From: RCIO01 sp040880025
Lineage (GTDB): Bacteria > Pseudomonadota > Alphaproteobacteria > Rhizobiales > Rhizobiaceae
Assembly: GCA_040880025.1 (NCBI GenBank)
Contig: JBBDJD010000022.1
Span: forward strand, 248,001 to 312,000
Direction: 5' to 3'
Length of the DNA stretch: 64,000 nt
In this document: one piece after another, positions 42,053-51,384 of the stretch
Numbering within the stretch: the first letter of the stretch is position 1
How the letters are laid out: the number at the start of each line of letters is the position of its first letter
Translations under genes and position numbers: made by a program
The notes under the pieces: generated by a model
The model's database searches: none
What the model saw: only the letters and a program-made list of their open reading frames with translations
Told to the model about the DNA's origin: nothing

Positions 42053-42868
42053 CTACCGCCCCAACTCCTCCGACCTCTGCCTCGCCGCTTCCACTGCTTC
42101 CTCCACCAGCCTCTCCATCTTCCCATCCCCCATCAACACGCCCAGCGCTGCCGCCGTGGTGCCGTTGGGGCTGGTGACCTGTTCCCTCAGGCGCGACGGC
42201 GGGTCGTCGCTGGCTGCCGCCAGCGAGGCGGCGCCTAAAGCCGTCTGCATGGCGAGCTTCGCGGCGGTGTCTTTCGGCAGGCCGGCCTTTTCGCCCGCCG
42301 CCGCCAGGCACTCGATGAAATGGAAGATATAGGCCGGGCCGGAGCCCGACACGGCGGTGACGGCGTGCATGAGGTTTTCGTCGTCTATGGTCTCGACCAT
42401 GCCGTTGGCGGCGAGCAGCTCCTTCACGCCGCGAAACGCGTCGGCGCTGACGTGGGCGTTGGCGAACAGCACGATCATGCCCTTGCCGATGGCGGCCGGC
42501 GTGTTGGGCATGCAGCGGATGATCGGCGTGTTGTCGCCGAGCGCTGCTTCCAGCGCGGCGACAGGCGTGCCGGCGGCGATGGAGACGAATGTCGCGCCGG
42601 CTTGCGCGAAGGCGCGGTAGTCCCCGGCGACCTTGACGATGACCTGCGGCTTGACGGCGAGGATGACCAGCGCGTCGGCCGACGGGGAGGGGCCTTGCGC
42701 GGTTTCGTGAACGGTCACGCCCAGCCCCGCCGCGCGGTCGCGCAATGGCCCGGTCGGCTCCACGATTTCGACCTGGCCGGCGGCGAGCCTGCCGGCGTCC
42801 AGCCAGCCCTTGAGCATGGCGAAGCCCATATTGCCGCAGCCGACGAGAACCAGTTTTTCGTGCGCCAT
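42053..42868 (-). CDS. proC: Pyrroline-5-carboxylate reductase
   Basis: A 271-residue enzyme that reduces pyrroline-5-carboxylate to proline with NAD(P)H. LVLVGCGNMGFAMLKGW is the nucleotide-binding loop; RCMPNTPAAIGKGM and AVSGSGPAYIFHFIE are the ProC signatures. Standalone gene; downstream only a short gap to the kinase gene start. Confidence 0.97.
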   Translation of the reverse strand: MAHEKLVLVGCGNMGFAMLKGWLDAGRLAAGQVEIVEPTGPLRDRAAGLGVTVHETAQGPSPSADALVILAVKPQVIVKVAGDYRAFAQAGATFVSIAAGTPVAALEAALGDNTPIIRCMPNTPAAIGKGMIVLFANAHVSADAFRGVKELLAANGMVETIDDENLMHAVTAVSGSGPAYIFHFIECLAAAGEKAGLPKDTAAKLAMQTALGAASLAAASDDPPSRLREQVTSPNGTTAAALGVLMGDGKMERLVEEAVEAARQRSEELGR

Positions 42869-43181
42869 TTCTTGCCCCGATATCCGCTAAAGCGGACACA
42901 ACTAGCAAACCTCGTCGGCCATTGCAGCCACGTTCGCTGTTGTGGCCGTCATCCTCGGGATTGTCCCGAGGATCTGCCAAGTCTGCAACGTCAAAGCGCT
43001 GGCGATGTAGGTAGATCCCCGCCACAGGGGCGGGGATGACGGGCGGTGGTGTCGGCCGCAGCGCTCGCTGTCGGTATTACGCGGCAATAAGCCGCTTCCA
43101 AATCATTGTATTCGCGGGTGATGCGCAATATGCCGCTGCGTGACATTCGGACGCGACATTCGCGAGAAGGACCGGCGGGAA
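42869..43181. other. Gene-free stretch between proC and folD
   Basis: Divergent promoter space for proC and folD plus the palindromic repeat at 42947-43041. No gene recognised. Confidence 0.5.
42947..43041. repeat. Palindromic intergenic repeat with inverted ends
   Basis: The ends CGTCATCC (42947-42954) and GGATGACG (43034-43041) are inverted. Inside, TCCTCGGGA/TCCCGAGGA (42952-42960, 42964-42972) and ATCCCCGCC/GGCGGGGAT near 43014-43037 form hairpins. Similar CGTCATCCTCGGG elements recur in Mesorhizobium and related genomes. Confidence 0.6.
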
Positions 43182-44078
43182 ATGGCTGAGATAATCGACG
43201 GCAAAGAGGTGGCCGAAAGCGTGGTGGCCAAGGTGACCGAGGCGACGGCGGCGCTCGCCGGCTCGGGCGTCACGCCGGGTCTGGCGGTGGTGCTGGTTGG
43301 CGAGGACGCGGCGAGCCAGGTCTATGTCAACTCCAAGAGCCGCCGCGCCAAGGAATGCGGCTTCCATTCCGTCCAGCACAATCTGGACGTGAAGACTTCG
43401 CAGGCCGATCTCTTGAAGCTGATCGGCGAACTCAACGCCGACGATGCCATCCACGGCATTCTGGTGCAGCTGCCGCTGCCGGACCATATCGACGCCGACG
43501 CCGTCATTCAGACAATCTCGCCCGACAAGGACGTCGACGGTTTCCACTACATCAATGTCGGCCGCCTCGGCACCGGCGCGCTGGACAAGGCTTTCGTGCC
43601 GTGCACGCCGGCCGGCTGCATGATCATGATCGAGCGGGTGCGGGGAGCGGACCTTTCCGGCCTGAGCGCCGTCGTCGTCGGCCGCTCCAACATCGTCGGC
43701 AAGCCGATGGCCAATCTGCTCCTCGCCGCCAACGCCACCGTGACGATTGCCCACAGCCGCACCAAGGATTTGCCGGCGGTGGCGCGGGCCGCCGATATAC
43801 TGGTCGCGGCCGTCGGTCGGCCGGAGATGGTCAAGGGCGACTGGGTCAAGCCCGGCGCTACTGTCATCGATGTCGGCATCAACCGCATTCCCGCGCCAGA
43901 GAAGGGCGAGGGCAAGACGCGGCTGGTCGGCGACGTTGAATTCGCGGGAGCGTCGAAGCAGGCGGGCGCGATCACGCCGGTGCCGGGCGGGGTGGGGCCG
44001 ATGACCATCGCCATGCTGATGGCCGCCACCGTGACCTCGGCCTATCGGGCGGCAGGCAAGACCCCGCCGAAGTTCTGA
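43182..44078 (+). CDS. folD: FolD methylenetetrahydrofolate dehydrogenase/cyclohydrolase
   Basis: A 298-residue bifunctional enzyme interconverting 5,10-methylene-, methenyl- and 10-formyl-tetrahydrofolate. YVNSKSRRAKECGF contains the active-site Lys, and GILVQLPLPDH, VVVGRSNIVGKPMANLLL and PVPGGVGPMTIAML are diagnostic. The start at 43182 is preceded by GGCGGGA. Confidence 0.98.
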   Translation: MAEIIDGKEVAESVVAKVTEATAALAGSGVTPGLAVVLVGEDAASQVYVNSKSRRAKECGFHSVQHNLDVKTSQADLLKLIGELNADDAIHGILVQLPLPDHIDADAVIQTISPDKDVDGFHYINVGRLGTGALDKAFVPCTPAGCMIMIERVRGADLSGLSAVVVGRSNIVGKPMANLLLAANATVTIAHSRTKDLPAVARAADILVAAVGRPEMVKGDWVKPGATVIDVGINRIPAPEKGEGKTRLVGDVEFAGASKQAGAITPVPGGVGPMTIAMLMAATVTSAYRAAGKTPPKF

Positions 44079-44163
44079 GGGTCTCGCCGGGGCGTTCTGG
44101 CCCAGCAAGCCGCGCAAGCGCATGGCTGTTCCGATTGGCGTCAATCGGCTAGAACCTCCGGCC

Positions 44164-45126
44164 ATGCACGATCCCGCCCAAACCGGCCGCCACTTCGCAT
44201 TCCTGCTGGTCGACAAATTCTCCATGTTCTCGCTGGCCGCCGCGATCGACACGGTGCGCTCGGCCAATCGTGCGCTGGGCTATGATTTCTATTCGTGGAC
44301 GACGGTGTCGGTCGACGGCGAGTCCGTCATGGCGTCCAACAATCTGCCGATCAAGATCGACTATTCCGTCACCGATATGAGCCAGGCCGATATCCTGTTC
44401 GTCTGCGTCGGGCTGACCACCGAGTTCCCCGGCAAGAGCAAGCTGCTCGGCGCGCTGCGCTCCTGGGGCCGGCGCGGCGGCTCGCTGGGCGGGCTTTCCG
44501 TGGGCTCGCACCTGCTGGCCGAGGCGGGGCAGCTCGACGGCTATCGCTGCACCATCCACTGGGAAAACCGCGCCGGCTTCAAGGAGCGATTTCCCGACAT
44601 CGAATGCACCGGCGGCGTCTACGAGATCGACCGCAAGCGCTACACCTGCGCCGGCGGCACGACATCGATCGACCTGATGCTGGAGATCGTGCGCGCCGAT
44701 TTCGGCGCCGCACTCGCCAACGAGATCGCCAACCAGTTCCAGCACGAGCGCATCAGGACCGCCAGCGACCGCCAGCGCATCGGCCCGGAGCGCGATCTGA
44801 CCGGCAAGTCGGACAAGCTCAGGAAGATCGTCGAGCTGATGGCCGACAATCTCGACGAGCCGCTGTCGGCCGGCCAGCTGGCCAAGTCGGCGGGGCTGTC
44901 GGTCAGGCAGGTCGAGCGGCTGTTTCTGCGCCACCTGACCATGACGCCCGGCCGCTATTACATGCGGCTGAGACTGGAGCGGGCGCGCGAGCTCTTGCGC
45001 CAGACCAACATGCCGATCCTCGACGTAGCGATCGCCACCGGCTTCACCTCGCATTCCTATTTCGCCCAGAGCTACCGGCTGCAGTTCGGCCGCCCGCCCA
45101 GCGAGGAACGCCGCACCACCTATTGA
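44164..45126 (+). CDS. GlxA-family AraC regulator (DJ-1/PfpI + HTH)
   Basis: A 320-residue transcription factor. The N-terminal two-thirds is a DJ-1/PfpI-like domain (FAFLLVDKFSMFSLAAAIDT). The C-terminal AraC domain has LSAGQLAKSAGLSVRQVERL and DVAIATGFTSHSYFAQSYR. GlxA-type regulators often respond to quaternary amines or glycine betaine catabolites; the ligand here is unknown. The ATG at 44164 gives family length. Followed by the GH3 fragment. Confidence 0.9.
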   Translation: MHDPAQTGRHFAFLLVDKFSMFSLAAAIDTVRSANRALGYDFYSWTTVSVDGESVMASNNLPIKIDYSVTDMSQADILFVCVGLTTEFPGKSKLLGALRSWGRRGGSLGGLSVGSHLLAEAGQLDGYRCTIHWENRAGFKERFPDIECTGGVYEIDRKRYTCAGGTTSIDLMLEIVRADFGAALANEIANQFQHERIRTASDRQRIGPERDLTGKSDKLRKIVELMADNLDEPLSAGQLAKSAGLSVRQVERLFLRHLTMTPGRYYMRLRLERARELLRQTNMPILDVAIATGFTSHSYFAQSYRLQFGRPPSEERRTTY

Positions 45127-45153
45127 GGGACTGGCCGGCTGCTGCTAGCCCAC

Positions 45154-45420
45154 GTGCAGATCTATGTCGGCGACGACGATGCCTCGGTGGAGCGTCCGGA
45201 AAAGGAGCTGAAGGCTTTCGAGAAGGTCGCGCTTGCGGCGGGAGAACGCGCGCAGGTGTCCTTCAGCCTCGATGCGCGCGCCTTCGCCTTCTATTCGGTC
45301 GAAGCCGGCAAGTGGCTGGTCGAACCGGGCGATTTCACGATCCGCGCCGGCCTGTCATCGGCCGATCTGCCGGAGGAGGCAAAGGTCAGCCGCGAGACGA
45401 CGCTTAAACTGCCGGTTTAG
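45154..45420 (+). pseudogene. GH3 beta-glucosidase C-terminal (Fn3-like) domain fragment
   Basis: This 88-codon frame encodes only the fibronectin-III-like C-terminus of family 3 beta-glucosidases (QIYVGDDDASVERPEKELKA, then FEKVALAAGER and WLVEPGDFTIRAGLSS). The catalytic domains, normally about 600 residues before it, are missing; a stop closes the frame 27 bases upstream. It is probably the decayed remnant of a deleted gene, not a functional protein. Confidence 0.7.
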
Positions 45421-45421
45421 G

Positions 45422-45453
45422 CGAACCGGCGCGTGAGCCGGCGCGCCGGTTCG
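45422..45453. terminator. Terminator-like hairpin between convergent ends
   Basis: CGAACCGGCGCG (45422-45433) pairs exactly with CGCGCCGGTTCG (45442-45453) across 8 bases, between the GH3 fragment stop and the ExoD stop. It lacks a T-tract. Confidence 0.5.
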
Positions 45454-45455
45454 GG

Positions 45456-46049
45456 CTACAGCAACGTTTCGAACAGGAAGTAGCCGGCACCGATGGCGAA
45501 GCCAAACGCGACCAGGGCGAGCAGCCCGTCGCGAAAGATCAGAGCGAGCGCGAAGGCGGCGATCGCACTCCACGAAATTGTGCCACCGAAGGGTACGATT
45601 TCAAGCGGGGGTATCGTCAGCGCGACGAGAATGCAGAGCCCCGCAGCGACCCGGACGAATGGCGGCTTCGTGAGCCAGACCAGGCGTCGCGCCAGCCACC
45701 GGTCGATGATGCGCGCCGCTGGACGCAGGTAGCCGGTCGCAGCCGCGAGCCGCGAACTCTCAATGCCCCGGCTGCGGACCATTCGAGGCAGCCAGATGCC
45801 TTTCGTCCCGATCGCCATCTGGCCTGCAACGAGGATCACGACGATCGCCATTGCACTTGGCAGGACCGGCAGGCCGCCCAGCGGCGTGAAGGCGATCAAG
45901 GCCGGCACCAGGAGGATGACGCCGAAGGAGCGATGTCCGACCTTGTCCAGAATATCGTCGACGGAGACCGTCTCCGAGTCGTTCGCGCCGATACCCTCAA
46001 TCTCGTCAAGAACGGCCTGAAGCGAGTTCTGCGCCTGCTGTTCGGGCAT
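45456..46049 (-). CDS. ExoD family exopolysaccharide-related membrane protein
   Basis: A 197-residue membrane protein. The N-terminal VDDILDKVGHRSFGVILLV and LVPALIAFTPLGGLPVLPS are the ExoD signature, followed by several hydrophobic segments (VAAGLCILVALTIPPLEIVP). ExoD mutants of Sinorhizobium meliloti are altered in exopolysaccharide and alkali tolerance; the biochemical role is unknown. Standalone here. Confidence 0.9.
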   Translation of the reverse strand: MPEQQAQNSLQAVLDEIEGIGANDSETVSVDDILDKVGHRSFGVILLVPALIAFTPLGGLPVLPSAMAIVVILVAGQMAIGTKGIWLPRMVRSRGIESSRLAAATGYLRPAARIIDRWLARRLVWLTKPPFVRVAAGLCILVALTIPPLEIVPFGGTISWSAIAAFALALIFRDGLLALVAFGFAIGAGYFLFETLL

Positions 46050-46166
46050 CTGCTACCCCACCATCATGCGCGATCATCCGGGATTGGGTAACCGCGTCTG
46101 ATGGCTTCAACCCGAACACCGGCCACATGTTCCGGCGGTCCCGGTCCCGATCGGGGGAGGCCGTCC

Positions 46167-47069
46167 TCAGCCCTTCACGTATTTGCGCCAGTCGTGCTCT
46201 TCCTTGAAGCCCAGCATTTCGCGGATCTTGCGGTTGGAAAACAGCGCCTCGTTGTCGCCGAGCTCGCGGGTCACAGGTACGCCCGGAAAGAAGCGCTTGA
46301 GCAGCGTCGCGTTGGGGATGTTCATGCCGTTGGTGTCGTTGCCGGCATTGAACACCTGGAAGCCCAGCCCGTCCTTTTGCAGACACCGGTCGACGATCTG
46401 GCCGAGATCGCGCGCGTCGATGTAGCAGAAGGCGTTGCGGCGGCGGGTTTCGGGATTTTCGAACCAGGCCGGAAACAGCTCGGCATATTCGTGCGGCTCG
46501 ATCACGTTGCCGATCCTCAGCGCATAGATGTCGAAGCCCGAGCGCCGCTGAAAGGTGCGGGCCGTCTTCTCGTTAAGCACCTTGGACAGCCCGTAGCTGT
46601 CCATCGGGTCGACGTCGTAGTCTTCCTCCAGCGGCAGCGAATGCGGGTCGGTCTGACCGTCGGAAAAGCAGATGCCGTAGGTGGTCTCCGACGAGGCGAT
46701 GACGATCTTTTCGATGCCGAGCTTCACCGCCGCCTCGATGACGTTGTAGGTGCCGATCGTGTTGACGCGAAAGGTCTCGTTGTCGGGGTTGATGAGGATG
46801 CGCGGCACGGCGGCGAAATGCACCACCGCGTCGAAGGACGGCACGCCCTTGCCGGGCTCCAGCTCGTCGAAATTGGCATAGGAACTCATCACGTTGAACA
46901 TCTGGCCGCTATCGGTGATGTCCGCGGTGATGTTGTCGACGCCGGGATGGTCGAGCGGCTTCAGATCGACATTGACCACCCGGTGGCCCCGCTCAAGCAG
47001 GTAGGGCACGACGTGCCGTCCGGCCTTTCCGCTGCCGCCGGTGAAAAAGATTCGCTTCTTGGTGGTCAT
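46167..47069 (-). CDS. NAD-dependent epimerase/dehydratase
   Basis: A 300-residue extended-SDR enzyme. RIFFTGGSGKAGRHVVPYL is the NAD-binding loop and YGLSK carries the catalytic Tyr-x3-Lys. FQVFNAGNDTNGMNIPNATL near the end fits nucleotide-sugar or small-sugar epimerases. Substrate unknown. The ATG at 47069 is preferred; an upstream ATG adds 8 residues. Confidence 0.85.
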   Translation of the reverse strand: MTTKKRIFFTGGSGKAGRHVVPYLLERGHRVVNVDLKPLDHPGVDNITADITDSGQMFNVMSSYANFDELEPGKGVPSFDAVVHFAAVPRILINPDNETFRVNTIGTYNVIEAAVKLGIEKIVIASSETTYGICFSDGQTDPHSLPLEEDYDVDPMDSYGLSKVLNEKTARTFQRRSGFDIYALRIGNVIEPHEYAELFPAWFENPETRRRNAFCYIDARDLGQIVDRCLQKDGLGFQVFNAGNDTNGMNIPNATLLKRFFPGVPVTRELGDNEALFSNRKIREMLGFKEEHDWRKYVKG

Positions 47070-47142
47070 GCCGCTTGCTCCGCTGCTCGTCATTGCGGGG
47101 GTCGGTATAGGACGTGAGCGGCGGGCGCGAAAGGGCGAGGGG

Positions 47143-47952
47143 CTATTCGCGCCTGAGATAGAGCCACAGCGTCACCGGCGCCAGGAGCAGCGTGAGTACG
47201 ACCGGCGCCGTCAGCGCCAGCGCGATCTCGGCGATGGTCACGCCTCCGCCCATCAGACCGCGCAGCGCGGTGGTCATCAGCGAAACGGAATTCACGTCCA
47301 CGAATGCGCGCAGCCAGCCGGGCATGGTTGCCGGGTCGACCATGATGTTGGAGGCGAAGACCAGCGGGAACAGGAAGGTGAAGCCCACCGTCATCACCGT
47401 GGTCGGCGTGCGGATCAGAAGTCCGAGCACGATGAACACCCATCCCATGCCGAAACCGATCGCAATCAGCATGGCGAATGCGCCGACGACACCGGCAATG
47501 CCGGCCTCCGGCCGGTAGCCGAGGATCAGCCCGATGGTGAGGATGATCGAGGCGGCGATCAGGTGTCGCAGGATGTCGCCCACCATCAGCCCGGCGAACG
47601 GAGACAGCGACCAGATCGGCAGCGAGCGGAACCGGTCGAACAGTCCTTTGCTCAGATCGGTTGACAGCCCCATGCCGGAATAGACGGCGTTGAAGACGAC
47701 CGTCTGGACAAGGATGCCGGGCAGGAAGAACTGCAGGTAGTCGGCGGTCGAGCCCGCCAGCGCGCCGCCGAACACGAAGGTGAACAGCAGCGTGAACATG
47801 ATCGGCGTCATGACCAGGTCGAACAACTGCTCCGGCACATGCTTAAATTTCAGCATCGCCCGCCAGCCGAACACCAGCGCGTTGGAGAAGGCCGATGGCG
47901 GTCGTGGCCGCTCGGCAGGGCTGAGGTCGAAAACCGAACTCGCGTCGCTCAT
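47143..47952 (-). CDS. ABC-2 type exporter permease (DrrB-like)
   Basis: A 269-residue membrane protein with six hydrophobic segments (PIMFTLLFTFVFGGALAG, GFTFLFPLVFASNIMVDP) and the ABC-2 motif near SLMTTALRGLMGGG. With the preceding ATP-binding gene, whose stop it overlaps by ATGA, it forms a drug or lipid exporter of the daunorubicin-resistance type. Cargo unknown. Confidence 0.92.
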   Translation of the reverse strand: MSDASSVFDLSPAERPRPPSAFSNALVFGWRAMLKFKHVPEQLFDLVMTPIMFTLLFTFVFGGALAGSTADYLQFFLPGILVQTVVFNAVYSGMGLSTDLSKGLFDRFRSLPIWSLSPFAGLMVGDILRHLIAASIILTIGLILGYRPEAGIAGVVGAFAMLIAIGFGMGWVFIVLGLLIRTPTTVMTVGFTFLFPLVFASNIMVDPATMPGWLRAFVDVNSVSLMTTALRGLMGGGVTIAEIALALTAPVVLTLLLAPVTLWLYLRRE

Positions 47953-48965
47953 GGCTTGTTCTCCTGTTCGGCGGTCTCGTCTTCGGCTGGATGCCCGGTT
48001 AGCGCGAAGAACACGGCGTCAAGGCTCGGCTGCCCCATCGAAAAGTCTGTCAGTTCGATGCCGGCGCCGACCAGCGCCGCGACGGCTTCGTTGGCCGCCT
48101 GCGCCGTCTCGGCGAGAACCGAAACCTCGCCCCCTTCCACGCTTGTCTGGACGGCCGCGCCCAGCTTCGCCTCCAGCAGCCGCGAGGCTTCGTCGAGCCG
48201 TTCGGGATCGGCGACCGTGACGTTCAGGAAGCCGGAGCCGGTCGCCGCTTTCAATTCGCGGCTGGTGCCTTCGGCGATCTTCCTGCCATGGTCGATGACG
48301 GCGATGCGCGCGGCCAACTGGTCGGCCTCCTCGAGGTATTGCGTGGTCAGCAGGATGGTCACGCCGGAACCGGCGAGCTTGCGGATCATGCGCCACACGC
48401 CCTGACGCGCCTTGGGGTCGAGCCCGGTCGTCGGCTCGTCGAGGAACAGCACGCCCGGCGTGACGATCAGCGACGCGCCAATGTCGAGCCGGCGGCGCAT
48501 GCCGCCTGAATAATCCTTCACCTGCTTGTTGCCGGCGTCGGCAAGGTCGAACGCGGCGAGAAGATCGTTTGCGCGCTGCCTGGCCGCCCGCCCGCGAAAG
48601 CCCCACAGCCGCGACAAAAGGATCAGGTTTTCACGCCCGGTCAGATCCTCGTCCAGCGAGGCGAACTGGCCGGTCATGGCGATGGCCTCGCGCACGCGGC
48701 GCGGCTGCGCGACGAGGTCGTGCCCCATGATGCTCGCGGACCCGGCATCGGGCTTGGCCAGCGTGGCGAGCATGCGCATCAGCGTCGTCTTGCCGGCGCC
48801 GTTGGGACCGAGAATGGCGAAGATCATGCCGCGCGGCACGTCGAGGTCGATGCCGTCGACGGCCTTCACGTCGCCGAAATGCTTGACCAGGCCGCGCGCG
48901 GATATCGCAAGGCCGCTGATTTCGGAGGCGGCGGACAGGCCGCTGATGGGAGACGAATCGTTCAT
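47949..48965 (-). CDS. ABC exporter ATP-binding protein (DrrA-like)
   Basis: A 338-residue ATPase. Walker A GPNGAGKTTLMRML, signature YSGGMRRRLDIG and Walker B VLFLDEPTTGLDP are complete, and a C-terminal DrrA-type extension (ELTDFSMGQPSLDAVFFALT) follows. Start at 48965 (MNDSSPISGLSA) rather than the upstream 49025. Couples to the adjacent permease. Confidence 0.95.
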   Translation of the reverse strand: MNDSSPISGLSAASEISGLAISARGLVKHFGDVKAVDGIDLDVPRGMIFAILGPNGAGKTTLMRMLATLAKPDAGSASIMGHDLVAQPRRVREAIAMTGQFASLDEDLTGRENLILLSRLWGFRGRAARQRANDLLAAFDLADAGNKQVKDYSGGMRRRLDIGASLIVTPGVLFLDEPTTGLDPKARQGVWRMIRKLAGSGVTILLTTQYLEEADQLAARIAVIDHGRKIAEGTSRELKAATGSGFLNVTVADPERLDEASRLLEAKLGAAVQTSVEGGEVSVLAETAQAANEAVAALVGAGIELTDFSMGQPSLDAVFFALTGHPAEDETAEQENKP

Positions 48966-49267
48966 TGCGACCTGCCGGTTCCGCAAAAGTTGGCCGTATC
49001 TGGGACGCGCCTGTGCCGCAGACAACGCGGCAGTTGTTTAATCCCGTTTGATCCAGCTTCAAACACAGGAACGTGTCACTGCTGACAAATCCGACAGTCG
49101 AACCGTCATTTTTTCGCAGAAGTCGTCGCGGCGGCGGCAACACGCGAAGTTTACCGGCCTTGGCGGCTGCAAGTTCGGGGCGGGCTACCACAATGCGGGA
49201 TTCGCGCTAGATTGGTGGTGCCGCGTCCGGGTTTGGACCGGATTTGCTGGCATCGGGAGGACATCGC

Positions 49268-49699
49268 ATGACAATCCGCAGCCTGTTTGCATCCATATTC
49301 TTCGCGGTTGCCGCAGCCGGATTGGCGGCCACCACAGCGCATTCGGAGATGATTTCGCTGAGCGCCGAACTCAGCGGGGCCAACGAAGTGCCGCCCAACG
49401 ACAGCGCGGCTTCGGGCATGGCCGAGGCGACACTCGACACCGAAACGCGCATGCTATCTTTCTCGGTCACCTATGAGGGCCTGAGCGGGCCGGCCATCGG
49501 CGCGCATATTCACGGTCCGGTGGGCGCCAGTGGCAATGCGGGCATCATGATCCCGTTCTCCACCACGCGGTCGCCGATCGAAGGCTCGGCCGAGCTGACC
49601 GCCGCGCAGGTGAGCGACGTTCTGGGCGGTCTGACCTATGTGAACATCCACACGCAGAAGCATCCGGGCGGGGAATTGCGCGGCCAGCTGGCGCGGTAG
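49268..49699 (+). CDS. Secreted CHRD domain protein
   Basis: A 143-residue protein with a signal peptide (LFASIFFAVAAAGLAATTAH). The mature part (ELSGANEVPPNDSAASGMA, AHIHGPVGASGNAGIM, YVNIHTQKHPGGELRGQL) is the CHRD fold, known from chordin and bacterial secreted proteins of unknown function. GGGAGG precedes the ATG. Standalone. Confidence 0.88.
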   Translation: MTIRSLFASIFFAVAAAGLAATTAHSEMISLSAELSGANEVPPNDSAASGMAEATLDTETRMLSFSVTYEGLSGPAIGAHIHGPVGASGNAGIMIPFSTTRSPIEGSAELTAAQVSDVLGGLTYVNIHTQKHPGGELRGQLAR

Positions 49700-49728
49700 G
49701 CATCAGCCGAAGACCGATGCGAAAACGC

Positions 49729-51333
49729 TCAGGCGGCGCGTATCCTGGCGGCCGCCGTATCGCGCTGGGCCGTTCCTGCGCCCATGAATTCGAGAAATTC
49801 CTGCGGCGGCAATGGCGGTGAAACCACGTAGCCCTGGCCGATGGCGATGCCGCAGGCGATCAATGCTTCCACCTGCTGGCGGTCCTCGATGCCTTCCGCG
49901 ATGACGCTCATGTTCATTTCGCGCGCCAGCCGGACCAGCATTGCGATCATGCTCGCGGCCGCGGAATCGAGTGTGACGGAGTCGATGAAGAACTTGTCGA
50001 CCTTCAGAATGTCGGCGCGCAGCCGCTGGATCTGCGACAGGCCGCTATGGCCGATGCCAACATCGTCAATGGCGACCTTGAAACCGTAGCTGCGGACTTC
50101 AGCGACGATCGCGGCGGCGAAGTCCGCATCCTCGAAATTCTCGCGTTCGGTGAGTTCAAGCGTGACCTGACGGGCGGCGACGCCGGCGGCCGACACTGTG
50201 TCACGAAGCTGTTGGATGAAACCGCCCGCCGCGAAGTGGGACGGTGAAATATTGACCGACAGGTGGAAATTCTCGTCCGCTTTCAGCAGCGGCTGGATAT
50301 CCACAAGAGCGGTCGAAAGCAATTGCCAGGTCAGAGCCTGGATACGCCCGCATTCCTCGGCCAGTTCGATGAAGCGGGCAGGCGGGATCACCGTGCCGTC
50401 AGGCTTGACCCAGCGCGCCAGCATTTCGGCGCCGGTGATCGCACCGGTCCGCAAATCGAAGATCGGCTGGAAATAGGGCCGGATCTGACCCTGCGCGATT
50501 GCCCGGTCAAGTTCCTCGAGCGGCGGTCGGGGGCGGAACAGGCCGCGCGCCAGAAGCGCTCCGAAGAGCAGGCCGAGCAGACCGGACAGCGCCATGATCG
50601 GAAGATAGGGCTCCCGATTCCACGCATCGAACGCACTGCGTTCGATGCGGATGACGCTCTGCAGCGGAAATCGGTACGAGGGAACGGTCAACGCATAGAC
50701 TGGACCATAAGTGTCGAAAGCGGCGTTCGAGGCCGTGCTGGCAATCATCTGACTGTTTGCAAGCTGCAGGGACGCGACGCTCCGGGTTCTCAGTTCCGCG
50801 GGGATGACGTCGAACAGTGACCCGTCGACCGTGATGATGCCGGCCAGACTGAGTTCGGTGTCGACGTCGATCATGACGCCCAGCGCGGTGCCGAAGAACT
50901 GCTCGACACGGAAAAGCCGCACGGCTCCCCCTGTTGCCAGCAGCATGTCCTCGCGCGTGACCCAGCCCTTGTCGAATTCGAGCGTTTCGGCAAACGCCGA
51001 GCAAAGCACGGTGCCGTCGGGCCGCACGACGCGGATGTCCTTCATGACGCCGCTACGATAGAGGTGAAGACGCAAGGACTGCAGCGCGGCGCTGTCGCAG
51101 CCGACATTGCCGCTTTGGGCAACCCCCCTGAGCGCGGATATCCCGTTGTCGACCACAGTTTCGGAGCGGCGAAGCGCAATTCCGCCGAGTTCTTCGAGCT
51201 GGCGCTGACGCTGCGTCTCGATGAGGTAGTTGGCGGCGAATTCGCCGCCGGTCAGAAAGACACCGACCGCCCCCAAAAAGAGAAGCATCCGTGCGATCGC
51301 CCGCCAGCGCAGGCTGTTACGCAGCTTGATCAT
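49729..51333 (-). CDS. EAL-domain cyclic-di-GMP phosphodiesterase with CSS sensor
   Basis: A 534-residue inner-membrane protein. After an N-terminal membrane segment comes a CSS-type periplasmic region (GNVGCDSAALQSLRLHLY) and a second segment (LPIMALSGLLGLLFGALLA). The EAL domain has TGAEMLARW (Glu for catalysis), HLSVNISPSHF, DDVGIGHSGLSQIQ and VIAEGIEDRQQ. It hydrolyses cyclic di-GMP and should adjust motility or EPS, probably in response to periplasmic thiol state as in CSS relatives. Standalone, downstream of edd. Confidence 0.93.
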   Translation of the reverse strand: MIKLRNSLRWRAIARMLLFLGAVGVFLTGGEFAANYLIETQRQRQLEELGGIALRRSETVVDNGISALRGVAQSGNVGCDSAALQSLRLHLYRSGVMKDIRVVRPDGTVLCSAFAETLEFDKGWVTREDMLLATGGAVRLFRVEQFFGTALGVMIDVDTELSLAGIITVDGSLFDVIPAELRTRSVASLQLANSQMIASTASNAAFDTYGPVYALTVPSYRFPLQSVIRIERSAFDAWNREPYLPIMALSGLLGLLFGALLARGLFRPRPPLEELDRAIAQGQIRPYFQPIFDLRTGAITGAEMLARWVKPDGTVIPPARFIELAEECGRIQALTWQLLSTALVDIQPLLKADENFHLSVNISPSHFAAGGFIQQLRDTVSAAGVAARQVTLELTERENFEDADFAAAIVAEVRSYGFKVAIDDVGIGHSGLSQIQRLRADILKVDKFFIDSVTLDSAAASMIAMLVRLAREMNMSVIAEGIEDRQQVEALIACGIAIGQGYVVSPPLPPQEFLEFMGAGTAQRDTAAARIRAA

Positions 51334-51384
51334 CCGTTTGAAGTTTATTGACCAAGCGTCAATTTTTTGTTGATGCGGCGATTT

